Of a stretch of DNA of 64,000 nucleotides, positions 18,927-27,873 are shown piece by piece. Numbering within the stretch: the stretch's first letter is position 1; every line of letters begins with the position of its first letter. The notes below the pieces were generated by a model. That model saw nothing but the letters and a program-made list of their open reading frames with translations, ran no database searches and had not been told where the DNA came from. The position numbers were made by a program, and so were the translations under genes. The DNA is from an uncultured Arcanobacterium sp. GTDB lineage: Bacteria > Actinomycetota > Actinomycetes > Actinomycetales > Actinomycetaceae. The stretch spans positions 1 to 64,000 of the forward strand of contig CAMCHI010000006.1 in NCBI GenBank assembly GCA_945874735.1, in the 5' to 3' direction.

Positions 18927-21623
18927 TTAACGGGGTGCAAAATTTACCATCTTGAGGTTAAGCTCTTGGGCTTCATCGCAAGCGTCTAAGTCTACTATCG
19001 CCCATAATGCCCATGCCATGTCGTCTTGGCCATCGTCTAACACTTGAATAGCTAGCCATAGCCGGTTCGGGGCATGGTTTTCTAAGAGAGTGCTGGCTGT
19101 GTTTTCCGGTACGCCAGCTTGTAACAGGTCTGCTAAAGACGGATCAGTGAGAACTTGAAAAAACTTTTCACTTCGAGCGGCAGTATCTACACCTAGATAG
19201 TCGTATTCTGCAAAATAATCATCAATTGCATCTGCCCATCGGTCATAATCCCACCCTGCAGGGCCATCTAGCTGTTCTAAGAGTTCTAGGTCATCTCGTT
19301 CAATTGCTTCGACACGTTTGAATAAAGCATTGCGAATAGCGGTGCGGAGGCGATGTTTATTGCGGGTAAAGAGCATTTGCCCGTCTTCATTTGCGCCAAA
19401 AGCTACTTCCACCCCGTTTACGCTATCGTTGTTGGGGCTAGTATCGGGCAAAGTGTGCGGGTCGTAGCCGTTTGCTAAGGCTTCCCATTCGTTTAATAAG
19501 GAAGCGTCAATGGAACGTACTAGAGTTTTTAGCCAAGCGGTAATTTCGTCTAATTCAGTGGTGCGTGCCGATTCAGGTAGGGAGTGTTGTAGGGTGCGAT
19601 ATACATCTGTGAGATACCGCAGCAGCACTCCTTCGCTACGGCTGAGATTGTATTGGGATATAAATTCTGTAAAAGTAGTAGCGTGCTCAATCATGTAGCG
19701 CACGATAGATTTAGGAGAAATATTGCGTCCAGCCACCCACGGATTATTGCGGGCGTAAAGCTGGAAAGCTGGGGTTAGCAGTTCTAATAGGGGGCGGTCC
19801 CAAGTTACTTCGTCTAATTGTTGCATTCGTGCCGCGTACTCTACTCCTTCTGCTTTTAGTTGTTGGAGCAAGCGATTTTTTGCTACTTTTTCTTGTGCAA
19901 TCAACACCGGGGTGGGGTCTTCTGTTACCGCTTCTACAAGGGAAAGCACATCTAGACTGTAGGTAGGTTGAGTAGGATCAAGTAAATCTAAAGCAGCTAA
20001 TGCAAAAGGTGCTAAAGGAGAAGTAAGAGCAAAAGTGTCTGGTACATCGTAAGTGAAGCTGATTGGGGAAAGGTCAGGATTTGCTGTTCGCCAAGTACGG
20101 TCATGGTGTGTGATTACTTCTGCTTGCCGTAAAGAAGTGTAAATATCTACTGCTTGTCTGATTAGAGGATTGCGTCCAATTGTGGGGGCATGATTTAGCG
20201 TAAGTAGCTCTAGGAGTGCACTTATAGGTTGTTCTCTTTGCATCAGGTTTAACAACATGGCGTGGTTTATTTGCATACGAGGTGTTAATACTTCGGGTTG
20301 TTTTTCTATTAGAGTGTGGAAAGTTTTTTCCGACCACCATGTTTTTCCCTCAGGTGCTTTTACTTTTTGCACGCGGGCGCGTTTTATTGGGTCATCTCCA
20401 GCTTTGCGTAGACGGCGGGCATTTTCTATCTCATGCTCGGGAGCTTGTACCACCACGTATCCTACCGTATCGAACCCAGCTCGGCCTGCCCGTCCAGCGA
20501 TTTGGTGGAATTCGCGTGCGCTTAAGTGTCGAGAACGATTTCCGTCAAATTTAGTAAGTGCAGTGAGTAGTACGGTACGAATAGGAACGTTAATGCCTAC
20601 TCCGAGAGTGTCCGTGCCGCAAATTACATTGAGTAGTCCGGCTTGGGCTAGTTTTTCAACTAACCGTCGGTAACGGGGAAGTAGCCCGGCATGATGTACG
20701 GCAATACCGGAGCGCAACAGTTTGGAAAGCTCTTTGCCAAATCCAGCACCGAAATGGAAATTATGTAAAAACTGGGTGATGGCTTCTTTTTGCTCTTTCG
20801 AGATAAGGCTCATGCCTAGTAAGGATTTAGCTTGGGTAACCGCTTCGGCTTGACTGAAATGTACCACATACACGGGAGCCATATGAGTGGCTACTAATTC
20901 TTGGATTAACTCAGCAGTATTCTCGGTAGAGTAGCTGAAGTGTAAAGGGACGGGACGGGGTGCGTGCGAAATTTCAGTAACTTTGCGGTGGGTGAAGTTA
21001 CTGATTTTATTTTGCAACTCGGTGGTGTCTCCTAAAGTGGCGGAAAGTAGCACGAATTGGGTATGCGGTAATGTGATAAGTGGGATTTGCCAAGCCCAGC
21101 CACGCTCGTAATCGGCATAAAAATGGAACTCGTCCATAATTACTACTTGGCAGTCGGTGTTGGCACCGTTGCGTAATGCTAGATTGGCTAGGATTTCTGC
21201 GGTAGCGCAGATAATGGGGGCGTCTGGATTGATGGCACTATCGCCAGTTACCATGCCTACGTTTTGTGCGCCAAATAGGGCGATTAGGTCAAAGAATTTT
21301 TCTGACACTAAGGCTTTGAGTGGGGCGGTATAGTATGCGGTTTGACCGTGAGCTAAGGCGTTGAAAATAGCTTGTACCGCGATTAGTGATTTGCCAGAGC
21401 CGGTAGGAGTGGCAATGATGAGATGTTCATCGGTGGTGATTGCTAGTAATGCTTCACTTTGATGGGGATACATGGTTTTGCCAGTGGTTTCCATATATGC
21501 AGTAAAGGCATCGATAATAGCTTCAGCTGGAGGATTATCCCCGTAGGCATCTTCTAATTTATCTAAGGCGATATTGAGAGGAGCGCCGAACGTGGTGTGC
21601 TGAGGTGAAGCGGAATACGACAT
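18927..21623 (-). CDS. Ski2-like DEAD/DEAH-box helicase with DUF3516-type C-terminus
   Basis: ATPTGSGKS, MDEFHFY, HQIAGRAGRAG motifs; 898 aa. Confidence 0.88.
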   Translation of the reverse strand: MSYSASPQHTTFGAPLNIALDKLEDAYGDNPPAEAIIDAFTAYMETTGKTMYPHQSEALLAITTDEHLIIATPTGSGKSLIAVQAIFNALAHGQTAYYTAPLKALVSEKFFDLIALFGAQNVGMVTGDSAINPDAPIICATAEILANLALRNGANTDCQVVIMDEFHFYADYERGWAWQIPLITLPHTQFVLLSATLGDTTELQNKISNFTHRKVTEISHAPRPVPLHFSYSTENTAELIQELVATHMAPVYVVHFSQAEAVTQAKSLLGMSLISKEQKEAITQFLHNFHFGAGFGKELSKLLRSGIAVHHAGLLPRYRRLVEKLAQAGLLNVICGTDTLGVGINVPIRTVLLTALTKFDGNRSRHLSAREFHQIAGRAGRAGFDTVGYVVVQAPEHEIENARRLRKAGDDPIKRARVQKVKAPEGKTWWSEKTFHTLIEKQPEVLTPRMQINHAMLLNLMQREQPISALLELLTLNHAPTIGRNPLIRQAVDIYTSLRQAEVITHHDRTWRTANPDLSPISFTYDVPDTFALTSPLAPFALAALDLLDPTQPTYSLDVLSLVEAVTEDPTPVLIAQEKVAKNRLLQQLKAEGVEYAARMQQLDEVTWDRPLLELLTPAFQLYARNNPWVAGRNISPKSIVRYMIEHATTFTEFISQYNLSRSEGVLLRYLTDVYRTLQHSLPESARTTELDEITAWLKTLVRSIDASLLNEWEALANGYDPHTLPDTSPNNDSVNGVEVAFGANEDGQMLFTRNKHRLRTAIRNALFKRVEAIERDDLELLEQLDGPAGWDYDRWADAIDDYFAEYDYLGVDTAARSEKFFQVLTDPSLADLLQAGVPENTASTLLENHAPNRLWLAIQVLDDGQDDMAWALWAIVDLDACDEAQELNLKMVNFAPR

Positions 21624-21692
21624 TCTTTAATTGTAGCTATTATAAGTAAAGTTTTGCTTGTATTTGCGGGGAAGTAGGAGTATGCTGAAAAA

Positions 21693-21796
21693 GAACAGTT
21701 TCTTAGTAAGGTATCGCCATGTTTGCGATGCTGAATGTTTCACCTTTTAGGTGCTTTATTAAATGCCCGAAGCGATTCGGGCATTTAATGTTTTAA
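21693..21796 (+). ncRNA. candidate tracrRNA
   Basis: Anti-repeat GAACAGTTTCTTAGT (21693-21707) pairs over 15 nt, with 3 G-U, to the minus-strand repeat GCTGGGAAACTGTTC; then hairpins ATCGC/GCGAT and CACCT/AGGTG and a 14-bp terminator-like stem (21758-21789). Confidence 0.85.
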
Positions 21797-21931
21797 GCAA
21801 TGTTAGTGGTAAGAAGAGAGTAGATTTTCTTCCTTTTCTGTTTTGTTTGTTTTTAATTCTTCGCCCGAAAAGAAATAAAAAATTCCTTTAAATTACTTAG
21901 TAATTTGCCAGTTTGTATGCCCTAAATCAAC

Positions 21932-21937
21932 TATAAT
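21932..21937 (+). promoter_or_regulatory. -10 element of the cas9 promoter
   Basis: TATAAT 7 nt upstream of ATG 21944; no Shine-Dalgarno between them. Confidence 0.5.
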
Positions 21938-24900
21938 GTGAATATGGATACACGTTTTAATTATCGTATTGGTATTGATGTAGGGGCACGGTCGGTAGGT
22001 TTAGCTGCTATTGAAATGGTAGATGACATGCCGGTACGTATTCTTAATTCCGTGGTTTATATGCATGATGCGGGATTAGATCCGGATAAGCAAAAAGAAG
22101 CAATTACTCGTTTAGCGTCTGCTGGAGTGGCACGACGCACTAGACGTTTAATAGCGCGACGTAAGAAGTATCGGGCACAGCTAGATAAATTCTTGGTGAA
22201 TAATGGCTTTCCGTTGCCTGATTTAGAAGATTATAGCGATCCGCACTTTCCGTGGCGTGCACGCACTAAGTTAGTTACCCAAAAATTGTCAGAAGCAGAG
22301 TTTAAGGAACTATTTGCAGTGGCTGTGCGGCACATGATTCGTCATCGTGGGTGGCGCAATCCATATCAGAACGTGCGCGTTTTACATTCTCTCACTCCTG
22401 TTTCAGCTGAGTTTACTTCTTTTAAGCAACGGGTGATGGAATATAACGGCGTGGTGTTTACAGATGACGTTACCCCAGCTGAAGTAGTAAATGAGTTTAT
22501 TGGGGATCGTAACGAGCAAGGTCATTACGATGTGAAATTGCGCGGGCCGGAAGGCATGATTGGAGGCAAGTTACGTCAATCTGACTATGCCAATGAGCTA
22601 CATAAAATTGCGACAGTACAAGGTTTATCAGATGAATTCATTCATGAAGTTATCGACTTAGTGTTTGTGACTAAATCACCTAAAGGGTCATCTGCTAGCA
22701 AGGTTGGCATGGATGAATTACCGGGGCAAGAACAATATCCTCGCGCAGAAAAAGCTCACCCTGCATTCCAAAGGTTCAGGATCTATGCGGTGCTTACTAA
22801 TTTGCGAATTAAAGAGGGAAGCAGTGAACGTAAACTAACTCAAAAAGAATTAGTGCAAGTAGCGCAATACTTAGAAAAATGCACAAGCGAGGATAAACCC
22901 ACTTGGGATGATGTGGCAAACGAGTTAGGTATTTTGCGAGATCAACTGGTGGGAACGGCTAAGGCTGGCCCAGAAGGAGAACGTTCTTTCCTAACACCGC
23001 CAGTGAACGTGACTAATCAGCGTATTTTAGAATCTAAGTTTAAGCCCTTAGTGCAATGGTGGAAGAGCGCTGCTCCTGAAGCGCAAGAAGCCTTAGTGGT
23101 GTTAATGTCTAACGCGGCAGTGTCGGACGATACCTTGCCAGGCATGGCTGAAGCGATGAACTTTATGGAATCACTGGCAGATACCGATTTTGAGAAGCTG
23201 GAAAAGATCTCTTTGCCTGCTGGACGGGCCGCCTACTCGGTGGAGTCCTTAGAGCGTTTAACGCACTGTATGCAAACCCAAGGGGTGGACTTACATACGG
23301 CGCGCAAACTAGAATTTGGGGTAGACGATGATTGGAAACCATCGGCTGAACCAATCGGGGCAAGTACTGGTAATCCTGGCGTTGATCGAGTATTGAAAAT
23401 TGTAAATCGCTGGATTTTGGCAGTTAGCCAGCGGTATGGGCAACCATCTGTGGTGAATATTGAACACGTACGCAATGGGTTTATGTCGGAACGAGCGGCA
23501 CGTGAATACGAAAATGATTCAGATAAGCGTTTTAAGCGCAACCAAAAAATTCTGGAAGACATGTATGCTGATGCTAATATATCTGGCAAGTTACGGCGCT
23601 CTGATGTGAGTCGTTATTTAGCGATAGCTCGTCAAGGTAATCAGTGTGCATATTGCGGAACTGCGATTATGTTTAGCTCTTGCGAATTAGACCATATCGT
23701 GCCACGTAAAGGAGCCGGTTCTACTAATACTCGTAATAATCTGGTGGCAGTGTGCCGTTCATGTAACCATGCCAAAGGTAATTTGCCTTTTGCGGTATGG
23801 GCAAAACAACAACCGAACCCAGAAATCTCAGTAGAAAAAGTATGCGCTCGCGTACGTACTTGGGAGAATAAAGACGGCTTTAGTAGAAAACAATTTGAGC
23901 AGTTTAAGCAAGACGTTATCATGCGTTTGCGTCGCACTGGCGAAGACGACGAGATTGATAATCGTTCTATTGAATCCGTAGCGTGGATGGCGCGTGAATT
24001 ACGGGAACGTATCGCTTGGCATTTCGGACAAGGTGAAGTTAAGACGAAAGTTGGGGTATATAACGGTACTATTACCGCTAATGCTCGTAAGGCTTCCGGT
24101 TTTGAAGGAAAAGTGGAGTTGATAGGTGGAAAAGGTAAGACCCGCTTGGATCGCAGACATCACGCGATGGATGCCGCCACTATTGCTTTAATGACCGATG
24201 GAATCGCTAAGACGCTCAGTGAGCGGGTTTCTATCCGTGAATATCAGCGTTTGCGGAAACAGTTAGAAACATGGCAAGAATATCGAGGTGCTACTGAAGG
24301 AGCTAGACTCACATTTGGTAAATGGCTGAATGCGATGAATCGATTACTGACCTTGTTTAATACTGCTTTAGCAGAAGATGCGATACCGATTATGCAAAAC
24401 GTGCGTATGAGGCTTGGTAATGCCAAAGCGCATGATGATAAGATTCGGAAGTTCAAGGATAAAGATGGCAATGATCTTTATCGGGAAGTAGGAGGGCAGT
24501 GGTCTATTCAAGAAATAGATCGCGCATCTACTCCACAAATGTGGACGGCATTAACGCGGTGTCCTGATTTTGATCCTACGGCAGGTCTGCCAGTCAATTC
24601 GCAACGCGTATTGCGTATTAAAGGGCAGTATTATCGGGCGGAAGATAAGCTCCCGATTTTCCCTACCAGTTCGGCGTTGATAACGGTGCGTGGGGGATAT
24701 GCGGAGATTGGTAATACCATACATCATGCCCGTTTATATCGCATAAAGGACAAGAAGCCAAGCTATGCGATGGTGCGCGTATTTACCACCGATTTGATAC
24801 GACACAAGAGTAAAGACCTTTTCACGGTGCCGTTAGCAGAATCCTCTATTTCTTTACGTAGTGCTGATCCGAAAATACGGAAAGCCTTACAAGAAGGCAC

Positions 24901-25237
24901 TGCTGAATATCTTGGTAGGCTTCTAGTAGGGGACGAAATTTGTTTGGATCGCAGTAAACTTGCTGAGTTGTCTGGGCAAATTGCCACCTTGCAGGAAGCT
25001 TATCCAGGTACGGTGAGATTTAAGGTGGATGGGTTTTATAATAACGTACAGTTAAGGGTTCGGCCTTTGATGTTGGCTAGTGAGGGTTTGCCGGAAGGAA
25101 TTTTAGATGATGTGCAAAAGATTGTTGATAAGCCTGGGTGGAGACCAGCTGTGAACATGCTATTTGGCAATTATGGTGCGTCTATCGTCTATCGCAATTC
25201 CTTGGGTGAAGTTAAGCGAGAATTAAGGTTTGAGTAG
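21938..25237 (+). CDS. cas9: type II-C CRISPR RNA-guided endonuclease Cas9
   Basis: 1099 aa; RuvC-I YRIGIDVGARSVGLAAIE, HNH CAYCGTAI...CELDHIVPR...NNLVAVCRSCNHAKG, RuvC-III HHAMDAATIALM. ATG 21944 may be the real start. Confidence 0.97.
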   Translation: MNMDTRFNYRIGIDVGARSVGLAAIEMVDDMPVRILNSVVYMHDAGLDPDKQKEAITRLASAGVARRTRRLIARRKKYRAQLDKFLVNNGFPLPDLEDYSDPHFPWRARTKLVTQKLSEAEFKELFAVAVRHMIRHRGWRNPYQNVRVLHSLTPVSAEFTSFKQRVMEYNGVVFTDDVTPAEVVNEFIGDRNEQGHYDVKLRGPEGMIGGKLRQSDYANELHKIATVQGLSDEFIHEVIDLVFVTKSPKGSSASKVGMDELPGQEQYPRAEKAHPAFQRFRIYAVLTNLRIKEGSSERKLTQKELVQVAQYLEKCTSEDKPTWDDVANELGILRDQLVGTAKAGPEGERSFLTPPVNVTNQRILESKFKPLVQWWKSAAPEAQEALVVLMSNAAVSDDTLPGMAEAMNFMESLADTDFEKLEKISLPAGRAAYSVESLERLTHCMQTQGVDLHTARKLEFGVDDDWKPSAEPIGASTGNPGVDRVLKIVNRWILAVSQRYGQPSVVNIEHVRNGFMSERAAREYENDSDKRFKRNQKILEDMYADANISGKLRRSDVSRYLAIARQGNQCAYCGTAIMFSSCELDHIVPRKGAGSTNTRNNLVAVCRSCNHAKGNLPFAVWAKQQPNPEISVEKVCARVRTWENKDGFSRKQFEQFKQDVIMRLRRTGEDDEIDNRSIESVAWMARELRERIAWHFGQGEVKTKVGVYNGTITANARKASGFEGKVELIGGKGKTRLDRRHHAMDAATIALMTDGIAKTLSERVSIREYQRLRKQLETWQEYRGATEGARLTFGKWLNAMNRLLTLFNTALAEDAIPIMQNVRMRLGNAKAHDDKIRKFKDKDGNDLYREVGGQWSIQEIDRASTPQMWTALTRCPDFDPTAGLPVNSQRVLRIKGQYYRAEDKLPIFPTSSALITVRGGYAEIGNTIHHARLYRIKDKKPSYAMVRVFTTDLIRHKSKDLFTVPLAESSISLRSADPKIRKALQEGTAEYLGRLLVGDEICLDRSKLAELSGQIATLQEAYPGTVRFKVDGFYNNVQLRVRPLMLASEGLPEGILDDVQKIVDKPGWRPAVNMLFGNYGASIVYRNSLGEVKRELRFE

Positions 25238-25241
25238 TTAA

Positions 25242-26162
25242 ATGAAACCCCAAGGTGAGCACTGGCAGATTCTGGATCTTTCCGATTTTAAGGGAAAGGT
25301 CCGGGCAGTGCGGGGTGGAATTAAATTAGAAAACGAAGAACTCGCTAAAGAAATACCGTTAGCGAATGTGGCGAGCCTGATTTTAGGGCTAAACACTTCG
25401 CTAACGGCAGGAGTGTTGCATCATTGCTTTGCAAATGACGTGGCGGTATTGTTTTGTGACTGGCGCAAAGTGCCGTTAGGAGGTGCTTATGCTTGGAGTG
25501 AGCACTCTCGGGTGGCGGCTCGGCAACGAGCACAAGCGAATGCTTCTATGCCACGTCGAAAAAGTGCGTGGACGGCTTTAATTAAAGCCAAAATTTTAGG
25601 ACAAGCTAATGTGCTCGAGGCATTGCAGATTAGTAACTATATGGGCTTGCGTCGTATGGCGAAAGAAGTGAAGTCGGGCGACGAAAGCAATCAAGAAGGA
25701 GCGGCTGCCAAACTATATTGGAAAAGCTTATGGAGTGAAGCTGGTTTTAAGCGTGAACCGGGTGTGGGTAACTCCGTATATGAGCAGAATGCTTTATTGG
25801 ATTATGGGTATACGATTTTGCGTGGGCACGCTATGCGGGCAGTGGCAGGCGCAGGTTTATCGCCTACTCTAGGAGTGTTTCATAAAGGACGAGCTAATAA
25901 TTTTTGTTTAGCTGATGATTTAATTGAACCGTTTCGGATGGCAATTGACTATTACGTGGCAAGTAATTTTCAGGACTTAGATATTAACGATCCGGATACC
26001 AAACGAGAGCTAGCGAAAGTGGCTGGTGGAGCGTTTGGAGCAGTGCATAGTTCTATCCCTAGTGAAATGCTGTTGTTGGCGCAACACTTGGGAGACTATT
26101 TAGAAGGGCGTATAGGAAAGTTACAAGTGACGCCTTGGAGTATAAGAGGACGAAATGAGTAA
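25242..26162 (+). CDS. cas1: CRISPR-associated endonuclease Cas1
   Basis: 306 aa type II Cas1; 4 nt after cas9. Confidence 0.95.
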   Translation: MKPQGEHWQILDLSDFKGKVRAVRGGIKLENEELAKEIPLANVASLILGLNTSLTAGVLHHCFANDVAVLFCDWRKVPLGGAYAWSEHSRVAARQRAQANASMPRRKSAWTALIKAKILGQANVLEALQISNYMGLRRMAKEVKSGDESNQEGAAAKLYWKSLWSEAGFKREPGVGNSVYEQNALLDYGYTILRGHAMRAVAGAGLSPTLGVFHKGRANNFCLADDLIEPFRMAIDYYVASNFQDLDINDPDTKRELAKVAGGAFGAVHSSIPSEMLLLAQHLGDYLEGRIGKLQVTPWSIRGRNE

Positions 26163-26529
26163 GCAAGCAATGTGGTGTTTAGTGATGTTTGATTTGCCTA
26201 CCCAGACTAAGGCACAACGCCGAGAATATGCGCGTTTTCGTAACTCCCTGTTAGATTTAGGATTTTTCCGTGTGCAGTTTAGTGTGTATGCGCATTATTC
26301 GCCGTTGGGGTTGATGAGTAAACGTATTGTGGATGGTATTAAGAGCAATCTGCCTGTTGGGGGAGAGATACGGATTTTGCATTTAACTGATAAACAGTGG
26401 GCATCTATGATTCGTTTTTATAATGCAACTGAAGAAATTCCTGAGCCAGAACCAGCGCAACTAATGCTTTTCTTAATTAATTTGGGGCTATATTTCGTTG
26501 AATTACAGCCCCAAATTGGCAATCCCTAA
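26155..26529 (+). CDS. cas2: CRISPR-associated endoribonuclease Cas2
   Basis: 124 aa; MWCLVMFDLPTQTKAQRREYARFRNSLLDLGFFRVQFSVY; overlaps cas1 by 8 nt. Confidence 0.95.
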   Translation: MSKQAMWCLVMFDLPTQTKAQRREYARFRNSLLDLGFFRVQFSVYAHYSPLGLMSKRIVDGIKSNLPVGGEIRILHLTDKQWASMIRFYNATEEIPEPEPAQLMLFLINLGLYFVELQPQIGNP

Positions 26530-27460
26530 GTATATCAGGGATTATCCGAACAGTTTCCCAGCTTTCAAAAACAGGTAATCCCTACAAATATAAGTATATC
26601 AGGGATTATCCGAACAGTTTCCCAGCACAATACTTTTATTGATTCAACTACATCTAAGTATATCAGGGATTATCCGAACAGTTTCCCAGCCTAAGAAAAT
26701 AACCGGCTTCCCAACTGGTAAGTATATCAGGGATTATCCGAACAGTTTCCCAGCATAAAGAGAATGAGCAGTTTGAGGAACTTAAGTATATCAGGGATTA
26801 TCCGAACAGTTTCCCAGCCCGCAGCACAAGCCCGTTTCATTGAAAGTAAGTATATCAGGGATTATCCGAACAGTTTCCCAGCATGAAAAACCACTTCTGG
26901 CACTCCAGCCTAAGTATATCAGGGATTATCCGAACAGTTTCCCAGCAGTTTTCGCAGAATAATATATTTTTTAGTAAGTATATCAGGGATTATCCGAACA
27001 GTTTCCCAGCGCGGTTATCAAAAACTCACCGTTCCTAATAAGTATATCAGGGATTATCCGAACAGTTTCCCAGCTGGGGGAGCTAGGTAATGAAACCGGC
27101 TTTAAGTATATCAGGGATTATCCGAACAGTTTCCCAGCTGTTGAAATTTGCGGAGCGGATTAGTTGTAAGTATATCAGGGATTATCCGAACAGTTTCCCA
27201 GCTTTGATTCGGTTAGTAGTAGTCCGACCATAAGTATATCAGGGATTATCCGAACAGTTTCCCAGCAGGATAGCGAGGAGTTCCTGTGTCTACCTAAGTA
27301 TATCAGGGGTTATCCGAACAGTTTCCCAGCGAAAAAAAACTATACAATCAGGAAAAGCCTTAAGTATATCAGGGGTTATCCGAACAGTTTCCCAGCATTC
27401 TACTGTTCATGGTATGCGCTTGAATAAGTATATCAGGGATTATCCGAACAGTTTCTCGGC
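26527..27460 (-). CRISPR. type II-C CRISPR array, 15 repeats of 36 nt and 14 spacers (13 of 28 nt, one of 30 nt)
   Basis: Plus-strand repeat TAAGTATATCAGGGATTATCCGAACAGTTTCCCAGC starting at 26527, 26591, 26655, 26719, 26783, 26847, 26911, 26975, 27039, 27103, 27167, 27231, 27295, 27361, 27425; crRNA strand inferred as minus. Confidence 0.99.
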
Positions 27461-27689
27461 GGTACTTTATACATCTCTTACATATACTGCTCATATCCCG
27501 CCATATCCTTTACACACCTCCTCACGCTAAAAGTACCTTCTACTAAAACGTTGTTTACTTCCCTATTTTTAACTACCTCTATTTCCTACGTTCTTTCCTG
27601 AGCATAATTTCCCTAATTTTCTAATCTGGCTCTTAAGTTACGCCCATACTCTCCACAGTATCGCCGTCCATTATGAATACATAAGCAAA

Positions 27690-27850
27690 GTTACTTGCTT
27701 AAGTTTCTTAGGTTAAGAAACGAGTAGAAAAGTGGATAAACCACTAAGTGGTAAAGCCTAGGCGATAAAGCTAATGCGCAAAACTTGCGGAAGCATAAAT
27801 GCTGGAGTGCTGAAACTACTTACAGGGCCCCCTTACTCAAAGCAAGTAAC
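27690..27850 (+). ncRNA. structured 5' region, candidate cis-regulatory RNA
   Basis: Perfect 11-bp closing stem GTTACTTGCTT/AAGCAAGTAAC enclosing several hairpins; ends 23 nt before ATG 27874. Confidence 0.55.
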
Positions 27851-27873
27851 CCATCTCGAACAAAGGAAACGCT

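Noticed and set aside
20257-20673. 138-aa plus-strand ORF
   Set aside because: Antisense to the 898-aa helicase, which has strong motifs.
26527-27460. Plus-strand transcription of the array with a leader between cas2 and the array
   Set aside because: Repeat 1 overlaps the cas2 stop so there is no gap; tracrRNA polarity and the TGATATACT element both point to the minus strand.
27461-27540. Tiny minus-strand ORF MAGYEQYM after a GAGGAGG motif beside the array
   Set aside because: Only 8 codons with no supporting context; may be chance in purine-rich sequence.
27690-27850. Known c-di-GMP-I, ydaO (c-di-AMP) or cobalamin riboswitch
   Set aside because: By eye the conserved core sequences of these classes are absent; only a covariance-model search could settle it.
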